A stretch of DNA of 64,000 nt. It comes from Bog-756 sp963701325 (lineage in GTDB: Bacteria > Actinomycetota > Acidimicrobiia > Acidimicrobiales > RAAP-2). The stretch is taken from contig OY969604.1 of NCBI GenBank assembly GCA_963701325.1, positions 62,001-126,000 of the forward strand, written 5' to 3'. Of this stretch, positions 8,335 to 16,873 are shown in pieces. Each line of letters begins with the position of its first letter. Within the stretch, counting starts at the first letter, position 1. The notes under the pieces were generated by a model that saw only the letters and a list, made by a program, of their open reading frames with translations, was not told the origin of the DNA and searched no databases. A program made the position numbers and the translations under genes.

Positions 8335-10942
8335 GTGACCTCCGGCACGGCGCACGGCGCCGACCACCTCAGAGCCGCGTTCACCGGCTTCTTCGTCGAG
8401 CGCGGCCACGCGGCGGTGCCCTCGGCGAGTCTGATCCCGCACGACCCGACGGTGCTGTTCACGATCGCCGGGATGGTGCCGTTCAAACCCTTCTTCCTCG
8501 GCGACGAGGTCCCGCCCTGGACCCGGGCCACGTCGGTGCAGAAGTGCTTCCGCACCGTCGACATCGACGTGGTCGGCACCACCCAGCGCCACTGCACGTT
8601 CTTCGAGATGCTCGGGAACTTCAGTTTCGGCGACTACTTCAAGGCGGAGGCCATCCCGTTCGCCTGGGAGCTGGTGACCGGTGTGCTGGGCATCGACGGC
8701 GACCGGCTCTGGATCACGGTGCACGAGGACGACGACGAGGCGGAGGCCATCTGGCAGCGACGCGGTCGGTATCCCGACCGGACGCATCCAGCGGATGGGC
8801 GACGACAACGTCTGGAAGGGTGAGGGTGTCGGCCCGTGGGGTCCGAGCTCCGAGCTCTTCTTCGACAAGGGGTCCGCCTACGGCGAGGACGGGGGACCGG
8901 CGCTGGGCGGTGCAGAGCGCTTCGTCGAGATCTGGAACCTGGTCTTCATGCAGTACGACCGCCATCCGGACGGATCGACGGACGCGTTGCCGCGGCCCAG
9001 CATCGACACGGGCGCCGGGCTCGAGCGCATCCTGCCCGTCCTGCAGGGCGTCGACTCGATCTTCGACACCGAGCTGTTCGTGCCGCTCCTCGAGGAGGCC
9101 CAGTCGATCACCGGCCGGACCTATGGCGAGGACGACCACGACGACGTGGCCCTTCGCATCCTGGCCGACCACGGGCGGGCCATGTCCATGGTGGTGGCCG
9201 ACGGGGTGCTGCCGGCCAACGAGGGTCGGGGCTACGTGCTCCGCCGACTCATCCGCCGCGCCGTGCGCCGGGGGCGTCAGCTCGGGGTCACCGAGCCGTT
9301 CACACCGCGGCTCGTGGACGTGGCCGTCGCGGTCCTCGGGGGCACCTATCCGGGACTCGCCGAGCAGCACGAGCTGGTCGCCGACGTGGTGGGCCGTGAG
9401 GAGGAGGCCTTTCTGCGCACGCTGGCCACCGGGTCGGCCATCCTCGACGAGGAGCTGGCCGCGGCCGGTGACACGCTCGCCGGCGACGTTGCCTTCCGGC
9501 TGCACGACACCTACGGCTTTCCGGTCGAGCTCACGGTGGAGATCGCCGAGGAGGCCGGCCGGAGCGTCGACCTGGAGGGGTTCGAGCAGGCCATGGACCG
9601 CCAGCGCGCCCAGGCCAGGGCCGCGGCGCGGGCCGGTCGGGTGCCTGCTGGGGAGGAGGCCTACCGGTCGGTCCTCGACCTCGAGGGCCGGACCGTCTTC
9701 GTCGGGCAGCGGTCCGACGACTACTCGACGCCGGCCCGGGTGGTCGCGGTGCTGACCGACCGTGCGCCCGAGGATGCCGGGCAGGTCGAGGTCTTCCTCG
9801 ACCGGACCCCCTTCTACGCCGAGGGTGGGGGACAGATGGGCGACACCGGGACCATCGTCACCGAGAGCGGCACGGCGTTCGTCTTCGACACGGTCTCGGC
9901 GCTGCCCGGACTGACCTCCCATCGGGCGACGGTCACCGGTGAGATCCTCGCCGGGCAGGATGCCATCGCGACGATCGACGGTTCCCGGCGTGAGGCCCTG
10001 CGGCGCAGCCACACCGCCACCCACCTCCTGCACGCGGCACTGCGCAGCGTCCTCGGGGGCCATGTGCGCCAGCAGAGCTCGCTGGTCGCGCCCGACCGTC
10101 TCCGCTTCGACTTCAGTCACCACGCTGCGGTCACCCCGGGCGAGCTGGCCGAGGTCACCACCCTGGCCAACGCCGACGTGCTCACCGACGACAGGGTGGT
10201 TGTCGAGGAGCACTCGAGGGCCGAGGCCGAGGCGATGGGAGCATTGGCGTTCTTCGGCGACAAGTACGGCGAACGGGTGCGCGTCGTGCAGGCCGGGCCG
10301 CACTCGACCGAGCTCTGTGGTGGCACCCATGTCAGCGCGCTCGGGATGATCGGTCCGATCACGATCGTCTCCGAGTCGTCCATCGGCTCCAACACACGAC
10401 GGATCCTCGCGGTGACCGGCATGGGCGCCATCGAGCGGACGGCCTCCCGGGAGGCGTTGCTCGACGGAGCGGCCGACCTGCTCCGCACCGACCCGGAACA
10501 CGTCGGCGAGGCCATCGAACGCCTGCTGGAGCGCCAGCGCGCTGCCGAAAAGGCCCTCGAACAGGCCCGTGCCCGCGAGCTCCGGGCCGACGCGCAGACG
10601 CTGCTCGCAGAGTCGTCGGGGGGAGCCGTGGTGGCCCGCCGGGACGGGCTGAGCCCGGACCAGCTCCGTGACCTGGCCCAGAGCGTCCGGTCGTCGGGGG
10701 GGCTCCGGGCGGTGGTGCTCGGTGGGAGCCCGGACGGTGCCAAGGCCTCGCTGGTCGTGGCGGCCGACCCTGCTGATCGCCCCGACGGGCAGGTAGACGC
10801 CGGCGGGCTCGTCAAGCAGATCTCCCCACTGCTGGGCGGCGGCGGCGGTGGTTCGCCCGAGGTGGCCGTCGCAGGGGGCAAGGACCCGACCGGCATCGAC
10901 CGGGCCCTCGAGGAGGCCCGTCGGGTGCTCGGCGGCTCCTGA
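8335..10942 (+). CDS. alaS: Alanyl-tRNA synthetase, interrupted by one extra base
   Basis: Charges and edits tRNA-Ala. The first part runs in one frame up to EAEAIWQR (codon ending 8760). The match then resumes in the next frame from 8762 with VGIPTGRIQRMGDDNVW. Dropping one base at about 8761 gives an uninterrupted 868-residue protein, the normal AlaRS length. Present are the catalytic core (TRATSVQKCFRTVDID, GNFSFGDYFK, NEGRGYVLRRLIRRAVRRG), the editing domain (SHTATHLLHAALR and the zinc-site ELCGGTHV) and the C-terminal DHHA1 domain (GGGGGGSPEVAVAGGKD). An essential single-copy gene should not be broken, so a sequence error is likelier than a pseudogene. Start GTG 8335; TTG 8326 is possible. 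Confidence 0.93.
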
Positions 10943-10948
10943 ACGCCG

Positions 10949-11407
10949 GTGGGGACGGACGGCCCGAACCGGCGCGGACGGGCGGTCGGCATCGATCTGG
11001 GTACCCGCCGCATCGGTATCGCGGTGAGCGACTCGGCGGGCACGGTGGCCACGCCGCGGAGCACCGTGGTCCGGAGCGGGGACGCCGACCGGGACCGCCG
11101 GACCCTGGTGGACCTCATCCTCGAGGAGGAGGCGGTCACGGTGGTCGTCGGCCTGCCCCTCTCCCTGGACGGGAGCCGTGGCCCGGCGGCGCTGGCGGCC
11201 GAGGCCGAGGCCGGCGCCCTGCAGGCACTGCTTGCCGACAGGGACATCACGGTCGAGCTCTTTGACGAGCGCCTCACCACCGTGACCGCCGAGCAGTCCC
11301 TCGGTGCCGCGGGCACACGCGGGCGCGCCCGACGGGCCGTCGTCGACCGCACGGCCGCCGCGGTCATTCTCTCGGCATGGCTCGACGGCCGGAGGGCTCG
11401 ATCGTGA
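10949..11407 (+). CDS. ruvX: Putative pre-16S rRNA nuclease / Holliday-junction-resolvase-like protein
   Basis: 152 residues of the YqgF/RuvX family. The RNase H-like fold signature is present: GIDLGTRRIGIAVSD with the first catalytic Asp, VVVGLPLSLDG, and FDERLTTVTAEQSL with the second acidic site. The family matures the 5' end of 16S rRNA. Start is the GTG at 10949, 6 bases after alaS; the stop overlaps the mltG start by 4 bp. The alaS-ruvX-mltG-aroE order is conserved in actinobacteria, which supports the call. Confidence 0.9.
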   Translation: MGTDGPNRRGRAVGIDLGTRRIGIAVSDSAGTVATPRSTVVRSGDADRDRRTLVDLILEEEAVTVVVGLPLSLDGSRGPAALAAEAEAGALQALLADRDITVELFDERLTTVTAEQSLGAAGTRGRARRAVVDRTAAAVILSAWLDGRRARS

Positions 11408-12609
11408 CCGGCCCCGACGAGGGATCTGGGGAGCACAGCCCGCCCGCGTCCGGACCCGACGTCGTCGCGACAGCCCGCATCGGCCCGGCCGAAGTCGGGG
11501 GAGAAGATGCGGTGGCCGTCGACCCCCACATCTACGGGCGCCAGAGTCAGGGCGACGGCGGCGCGGGCGGTGGCGGGCGTCACCGGGGTCATGCTGGGCG
11601 GCGGGGCCACCCCTGGCGGATCGCCGTGCTGGTCATCGTCGTGCTCGGGGTTGCCTTCCTGGTCGCGGTGTTCCTCTGGGTCTCGTCGGAGGCCTCTCCC
11701 TCGGGACCTCCGGGCGCGCAGGTCGTGGTCACCGTGCCCACCGGTTCGGGGGTCGACCAGGTGGCGGGCACCCTCGAGGCGAAGCAGGTCATCGGCAGCT
11801 CGCTCGCCTACCGGATCTGGTCCCAGTTCCACAGCATCCCCGGGGTCCAGGCCGGTGCCTACGCCTTCCGGCGCAACTCGAGCTTCGCCACCGTGAACGG
11901 GATCCTCGCCACCGGGCCCAACGTCTTCCCGGTCATCATCCCCCCTGGCTTCACCGTGGCCGAACTGGCCCAACGGGTCGGCCAGGTGCCGGGCCACACC
12001 GCGAGCGCCTTTCTGGCCACGGCCGCAACCGTGCACTCACAGTGGCAGCCCGCCGGCTCGACCAACCTGGACGGGCTCCTCGGCACGGGGACCTATCTGG
12101 TCTTCCCGGCGGAGACCGACCACCAACTGCTCGTCGACATGATCGGCCGGTTCGACACCCTCGCAGCCCGGGTCGGCCTGGCCGAGGGCTCGGCCCACCT
12201 GGGGCTCACGCCGTACGAGGTGATCACCATCGCGTCGATCGTCGAGAAGGAGGGGGTGATCGCCCAGAACCTCGGTCCGGTGGCCCGGGTCGTCCTCAAC
12301 CGCATCGCCCGCGGAATGCCCCTGCAGATGGACTCGACGGTGCTCTACGCGCTCGGACGGGACGGTGGCCCGGTGACCGCGGCCGACCTCCAGACCCAGA
12401 CGCCCTACAACACCTATCTGCACACCGGCCTCCCCCCGTCCCCGACCTGCTTCCCGTCCCGTGCGTCGCTGCAGGCGGCCCTCGACCCACCCGCCGGCTC
12501 CTGGCTCTACTTCGTGGTGGTCGAACAGAATGGCACCGAGGCCTTCTCCGACACCTTCGCCGAGCAGCAGGCCAACGAGGCACTTGCTGCCGCGCGCGGT
12601 CTGGGCTGA
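11404..12609 (+). CDS. mltG: Endolytic murein transglycosylase MltG
   Basis: 401 residues. A low-complexity cytoplasmic N terminus is followed by one transmembrane helix (WRIAVLVIVVLGVAFLVAVFLWV), a LysM-like segment (VTVPTGSGVDQVAGTLEAKQVI) and the YceG-like catalytic domain with the catalytic Glu in IASIVEKEG. Also typical are LPLQMDSTVLYAL-like text (MPLQMDSTVLYALG) and the NTYLHTGLPPSP motif. It cleaves nascent glycan strands at the membrane and so sets strand length. The GTG at 11404 is chosen because GGAGGG sits seven bases upstream (11391-11396) and it overlaps the ruvX stop; an ATG at 11377 is the alternative. Confidence 0.92.
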   Translation: MTGPDEGSGEHSPPASGPDVVATARIGPAEVGGEDAVAVDPHIYGRQSQGDGGAGGGGRHRGHAGRRGHPWRIAVLVIVVLGVAFLVAVFLWVSSEASPSGPPGAQVVVTVPTGSGVDQVAGTLEAKQVIGSSLAYRIWSQFHSIPGVQAGAYAFRRNSSFATVNGILATGPNVFPVIIPPGFTVAELAQRVGQVPGHTASAFLATAATVHSQWQPAGSTNLDGLLGTGTYLVFPAETDHQLLVDMIGRFDTLAARVGLAEGSAHLGLTPYEVITIASIVEKEGVIAQNLGPVARVVLNRIARGMPLQMDSTVLYALGRDGGPVTAADLQTQTPYNTYLHTGLPPSPTCFPSRASLQAALDPPAGSWLYFVVVEQNGTEAFSDTFAEQQANEALAAARGLG

Positions 12610-12627
12610 GCGGGCAAGACTGCACGG

Positions 12628-13566
12628 ATGCCGATGACCTCCGATCTGCCGCCGGGTCGCACCGACCACCTGTCAGCGGATGCGGGCGGCTCGATGAGCG
12701 GCATCACGGCTGCGACCAACGTGGTCGGGGTCATCGGCGACCCGGTGGCCCATTCCCTCTCACCGCTGCTGCACAACACCGCCTTCGCGGTCCTGGCGGT
12801 CGACTGGGTCTCTGTCGGGTTCCCGGTGGTGGACGGGGGAGCGGCCCAGGCGCTGGCCGGCGCCGGCGCGCTGGGGATCCGCGGGCTCTCGGTCACCATG
12901 CCCCACAAGGGTGCGGTGGCAGGCGTCGTGGACGAGCTCACGCCCGAGGCCGCCCGTCTCGGCGCGGTCAACTGCGTGATCGCGACTGCCGACGGATGGG
13001 TGGGTGACAACACCGACGGCGCCGGTTTCGTGGCGGCGCTCCGCCGTGCCCACCGGTTCGACCCGGGAGCGCAGCGCTGTCTGGTGATCGGAGCGGGGGG
13101 AGCGGCGCGTGCAGTGGTGGCCGCGCTGGCCGACGCCGGCGCGGACCAAGTGGTGGTCGTCAACCGCACCCCGGAGCGGGCGGCGACCGCCGCAGCCCTG
13201 GCCGGCCCGGTCGGGCGGGTGGGCACGCCGGCGGACGCGCCGTCCTGCCGGCTCGTGGTCAACGCGACGCCGGCAGGCATGGGCGACGTGGCCAACGGAC
13301 CGGCGTCCTGGCCGCTCGATCCGGCGCTGCTCGACGCCGGGCAGCTGGTCGTCGATCTCGTCTACCACCCATCGGTCACGCCCTGGCTCGAGGCGGCGCG
13401 CCAGCGGGGCGCGACGGTGTCGAACGGCCTCGGGATGCTCGTCCATCAGGCTGCCCTGCAGGTCGAGCGGTGGACAGGGCACGCCGCCCCGGTCGACGCG
13501 ATGTGGCGGGCTGTACAGGAGCTGGGCGCCCGACGGCGCCCCGGGGAGGCACCGACCGACGGGTAG
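12628..13566 (+). CDS. aroE: Shikimate dehydrogenase
   Basis: 312 residues; reduces 3-dehydroshikimate to shikimate in aromatic amino acid synthesis. The substrate-binding N domain has HSLSPLLHN and the catalytic Lys in TMPHKG. NTDGAGF carries the catalytic Asp. The NADPH domain has GAGGAARA, and NRTPERA marks NADP preference. The C terminus shows NGLGMLVHQAALQVERWTG. The ATG at 12628 is used; the ATG at 12694 (MSGITAATN) begins nearer the family core and could be the real start. It follows mltG by 18 bp. Confidence 0.92.
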   Translation: MPMTSDLPPGRTDHLSADAGGSMSGITAATNVVGVIGDPVAHSLSPLLHNTAFAVLAVDWVSVGFPVVDGGAAQALAGAGALGIRGLSVTMPHKGAVAGVVDELTPEAARLGAVNCVIATADGWVGDNTDGAGFVAALRRAHRFDPGAQRCLVIGAGGAARAVVAALADAGADQVVVVNRTPERAATAAALAGPVGRVGTPADAPSCRLVVNATPAGMGDVANGPASWPLDPALLDAGQLVVDLVYHPSVTPWLEAARQRGATVSNGLGMLVHQAALQVERWTGHAAPVDAMWRAVQELGARRRPGEAPTDG

Positions 13567-13587
13567 CCTTGCTGGCGGAGCAACCTG

Positions 13588-14724
13588 GTGACCTACGCAG
13601 CCGACACCCTCGCGACGCGCCCTCGCCACCTGGCGGCCCGCATCGATCCGATCCTGGTCGGCACGACGCTGCTCCTCGCGGTGACCGGGATCGTCATGAT
13701 CTTCTCCGCGACCAGGGCCAAGCTGGCGCTCGCCGGCGAGGACCCGCACTACTACCTCAAGCGCCAGGCGGCCTTCTTTCTCATCGCGCTGCTCGTGTTC
13801 GTGGCGGTGGCCCTCTTCGACTACCGGAGGCTCGAGCAGATCAGCACGGTCCTCTACGTGGGCATCCTCCTCGGCCTCCTCGCGGTCCTCTCGCCGTTCG
13901 GCTCGCACGCGCTCGGGTCACAGCGGTGGTTCTCCCTCGGGCCACTCCAGCTGCAGCCCTCGGAGTTCGCCACCCTGGTCCTGATCGTGGCCATCGCCAC
14001 CTACTGCACGCGACGACCCGAGGGTCTCACCTTCCGGGACCTCGTCCGGATGGTCCTCATGTCGGCGCTGCCCATCCTCCTCGTCATCAAGCAGCCCGAC
14101 CTGGGCACCGCGATCGTGATGTCGGTCATCCTGGTGGTGATGCTGGCCGTGGCGGGGATGCCCGGGCGCTACCTGGTCCTGCTGGTCATCGGGGCGGCGG
14201 CGGTGGTCTTCCTCGCGATCAACCTCGGCCTGGTCAAGCACTACCAGATCCAGCGGCTGACCAGCTTCATCTCACCCAACGGCGCGAGCCAGGACGTGAC
14301 CTACAACGTGACCCAGGCCAAGGACGCCATCGCCCACGGGGGCATCTTCGGGACGGGTCTCTTCAAGGGTGCCCAGACCAACCTTGCCTACGTTCCCGAG
14401 CAGCAGACCGACTTCATCTTCTCGGCCGTGGGGGAGCAGCTGGGGTTCGTCGGGTCCGGCATCCTGCTCATGATCTACGGGATCCTCGCCTGGCGGGTCC
14501 TGCGGGTGGCCCAGCAGGCGAAGGACACCTTCGGGCGGCTGCTGTGCGCCGGCGTCTTCGCCCTGCTCACCTTTTCGATCTTCGAGAACGTCGGGATGAA
14601 CATGGGGATCATGCCGGTCGCCGGCATCCCCCTCCCCTTCCTGTCCTACGGCGGGTCGGCGATGATCGCCTTCATGGCCGCGATCGGCCTGGTGGCGAGT
14701 GTGCAGCGCCGGAGCGCCCGGTGA
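13588..14724 (+). CDS. rodA: SEDS-family peptidoglycan glycosyltransferase, RodA-like
   Basis: 378 residues with about ten transmembrane helices. Family motifs are WFSLGPLQLQPSEFA, KQPDLGTAIVM, the extracellular loop with the catalytic Asp region, EQQTDFIFSAVGEQLGF, and the C-terminal PLPFLSYGGSAMI. SEDS proteins polymerise lipid II into glycan strands with a partner class B PBP; none is encoded next to it. The GTG at 13588 follows GGAGCAA; a TAGCCT box lies at 13564-13569. Its stop overlaps the next start by 4 bp. RodA versus FtsW is judged from length and the absence of long termini, so the subfamily is less certain than the family. Confidence 0.88.
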   Translation: MTYAADTLATRPRHLAARIDPILVGTTLLLAVTGIVMIFSATRAKLALAGEDPHYYLKRQAAFFLIALLVFVAVALFDYRRLEQISTVLYVGILLGLLAVLSPFGSHALGSQRWFSLGPLQLQPSEFATLVLIVAIATYCTRRPEGLTFRDLVRMVLMSALPILLVIKQPDLGTAIVMSVILVVMLAVAGMPGRYLVLLVIGAAAVVFLAINLGLVKHYQIQRLTSFISPNGASQDVTYNVTQAKDAIAHGGIFGTGLFKGAQTNLAYVPEQQTDFIFSAVGEQLGFVGSGILLMIYGILAWRVLRVAQQAKDTFGRLLCAGVFALLTFSIFENVGMNMGIMPVAGIPLPFLSYGGSAMIAFMAAIGLVASVQRRSAR

Positions 14725-15311
14725 GCGACCTCGACACCGACCCGGTGAGCGACCCCACCGTTGGCGCGCCCGGCGAGGGCTCCGACGGCGTGGGGGCGCC
14801 GGGCGAGGCGGCCGATCGTGCAGGTGACCCGGCGGACCCGCCGCTGGAAGCGGCGACAGTTCCCGAGACCGCCCGACCGAGCGGTCTGCGCACGGCACTC
14901 GTCTCCTCGGTCACCCTCGACCTGCCCAACCAGCATCCGACCGTGGTGCTCCGGGAGAGCGAGACCCCGCGACGGCAACTGTCCTTCTCGATCGGCTTCC
15001 CGGATGCGGTCGTCCTCTCCCATGCCTTCCGCCGGATCGCGACCCCCCGGCCGCTCACCCACGAGCTCATGAGCTCGGTGCTCCAGCGCTTCGACGTCGA
15101 CATCGTGGCGGTGCGGATCGTCGGCCGCCGCGGCACCGTCTATTTCGCCGAGCTCGACCTGCGGGGCCGGAGCGTGCGATCGGTGCACTCGTGCCGGCCG
15201 AGCGATGCCCTCACCCTCGCCCTTCTCCAGCCGGTGCCGGTCCCCATCCTCGTCGACGAGCGGCTCCTCGAGGGCTCGGGCGACGTCGAACCGCGGGGCG
15301 CCGCCGGCTGA
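14721..15311 (+). CDS. Bifunctional nuclease domain protein (DUF151/BFN)
   Basis: 196 residues, starting at a GTG that overlaps the rodA stop (GTGA). Residues 1-50 are a Pro/Ala/Glu/Asp-rich linker. The BFN domain begins near VSSVTLDLPNQHPTVVLRES and has the typical LQRFDVDIVAVRIV, GTVYFAELDLRG and RPSDALTLALLQPVPVPILV. The domain is widespread in actinobacteria and some plant homologues have nuclease activity; the function here is unproven. Translational coupling to a cell-wall polymerase is odd for a nuclease. Confidence 0.82.
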   Translation: MSDLDTDPVSDPTVGAPGEGSDGVGAPGEAADRAGDPADPPLEAATVPETARPSGLRTALVSSVTLDLPNQHPTVVLRESETPRRQLSFSIGFPDAVVLSHAFRRIATPRPLTHELMSSVLQRFDVDIVAVRIVGRRGTVYFAELDLRGRSVRSVHSCRPSDALTLALLQPVPVPILVDERLLEGSGDVEPRGAAG

Positions 15312-15329
15312 CCCGGTGGGCGGCGGTCG

Positions 15330-16733
15330 TCAGCGTCCGGTGAGCAGCCGGTGCCGCCGCTCCTGTTCCTCTTCGTAGGCGGACTGCTCGGCAGCGTCGG
15401 CGGCGGCGGTGCCCTCGTCGGAGATGCGCATCAGCAGCGCAATGAGGATGTAGTTGGCGATGAGCGCGGAGCCGCCGTAGGAGACGAAGGGAAGGGTGAT
15501 CCCGGTGAGGGGGAGGAGCCGGACCACCCCCCCAATGATGAAGAAGGCCTGGAAGCCGAGGATGATGGTGAGCCCGGCCGCGGTCAGCTTGGCGAACTCC
15601 GAGCGGGCCGCCTGAGCGATGCGCAAGCCGGCACCGACCAGCAGGAGGAAGGCGACCACGACCATGGTCGAGCCGAGCAGTCCCATCTCCTCCCCGATGG
15701 CGGCGAAGATGAAGTCGGTCTGCACGTTGGGGATGGTGTAGGCGCCGAAGCCGAGCCCGAGGCCCGAGCCCCCGATACCTCCCGAGCCCATCGCGTACCA
15801 CGCCTCGCGCAGCTGTTGGCCCGGATCGCCGGGGAGGACCTTCCACGGATCGAGCCAGATTTCGACCCGGATGTGGGTCTGGGAGAAGTACCGGCCCGCC
15901 ACGTAGGCGCCGACGCCGAACAGGGCGAGTCCGAGGACCAGGTACCCGGTCCTCCCGGTGGTCAGCCAGAGCATCCCGATGAACAGGGTGAACAGCAGCG
16001 CCGAAAAGCCGATGTCGTGCTCGAGGCTCATCACCACGATCGCGAATCCCCAGGCGAGGAGGATCGGGACCATCGGACGGGGGTCGAGGACCAGGCGGTT
16101 GCCGAGTCGCGCGGTCGGGATGGTGAGCAGCTCGCGCTTCTCGGCGAAGTAGGAGGCGAAGAAGATGCAGAGCAGGATCTTGGCCAGCTCGACCGGTTGG
16201 AAGGTGAAGCTGCCGAAGTGGATCCAGAGCTTGGCACCGTTGATGTCGGACCCGAGGTGGGGGACGAGCGGGAGGAGCAGGAGCCCCACCCCGAAGCCGA
16301 GGAGCAGGTAGCGGTAGCGGTCGAGGTCGCGGCTGCGGCGGATCACGAACAGAGTGAGCACGTAGGCCCCCACCCCGGCAGCGGTCCAGGCCGCCTGGAG
16401 CGGGGCGTAGTTGGTGGCGGTCCCGAGGTCGATCCGGAGGATCATGACGTACCCGAGGCCGTTGAGCAGGAAGGCGATGGGCAGGACCACCGCGATGGCG
16501 TCGGGCACGAAGATGCGGTTGGCGATGTGGGCAACTGCGCCGAGTGCGAGGATCACCAAGAGGAGGGGAACCACGTCGGCCGGGACCTTCGAGGTGTTGC
16601 CGAGGATCATCAGGCTGTACGCCGCGATCACGATGATCCCTGCCGCCACCAGGAGGCCCAACTCGGTGCGCCGGCGGGCCTTGACCCCGCGCCGCGACCG
16701 GTGGGACTGAGAGCGGAGGGTCAGTGGCGACAC
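15330..16733 (-). CDS. ftsW: SEDS-family cell-cycle protein, FtsW-like
   Basis: 467 residues with about twelve transmembrane helices. Motifs: GAKLWIHFGSFTFQPVELAK, SLEHDIGFSALLF, NVQTDFIFAAIGEEMGLLG and the C-terminal ITLPFVSYGGSALIANY. It resembles the long FtsW/RodA/SpoVE proteins that accompany actinobacterial pbpA loci, but no PBP is adjacent here. The GTG at 16733 is chosen because TAGGCT (16746-16741) lies 7 nt upstream, a leaderless arrangement. It converges on the rodA-BFN pair and diverges from ppk1. FtsW versus a second RodA cannot be decided from sequence alone. Confidence 0.82.
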   Translation of the reverse strand: MSPLTLRSQSHRSRRGVKARRRTELGLLVAAGIIVIAAYSLMILGNTSKVPADVVPLLLVILALGAVAHIANRIFVPDAIAVVLPIAFLLNGLGYVMILRIDLGTATNYAPLQAAWTAAGVGAYVLTLFVIRRSRDLDRYRYLLLGFGVGLLLLPLVPHLGSDINGAKLWIHFGSFTFQPVELAKILLCIFFASYFAEKRELLTIPTARLGNRLVLDPRPMVPILLAWGFAIVVMSLEHDIGFSALLFTLFIGMLWLTTGRTGYLVLGLALFGVGAYVAGRYFSQTHIRVEIWLDPWKVLPGDPGQQLREAWYAMGSGGIGGSGLGLGFGAYTIPNVQTDFIFAAIGEEMGLLGSTMVVVAFLLLVGAGLRIAQAARSEFAKLTAAGLTIILGFQAFFIIGGVVRLLPLTGITLPFVSYGGSALIANYILIALLMRISDEGTAAADAAEQSAYEEEQERRHRLLTGR

Positions 16734-16740
16734 CGGGGCG

Positions 16741-16746
16741 AGCCTA
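16741..16746 (-). promoter_or_regulatory. TAGGCT -10 box for the ftsW-like gene
   Basis: Read on the minus strand, TAGGCT ends 7 nt before the GTG at 16733, with no Shine-Dalgarno sequence between them. Confidence 0.5.
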
Positions 16747-16873
16747 CCGGTGCCCGGTCCGCCGGAGAGGGAGCCGCCCGGACAGGCGGGGCCGCCGGGA
16801 ACCACGCGGGATACGATGAGCCGGCGATGGATCCCTGGCGTGACCGAACCGACCGGCGGCAGGGGGGGCGGCC

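Noticed and set aside
8750..8775. Programmed +1 frameshift in alaS
   Set aside because: No stop codon, slippery run or stimulatory structure is seen at the junction, and similar indels occur in four other genes.
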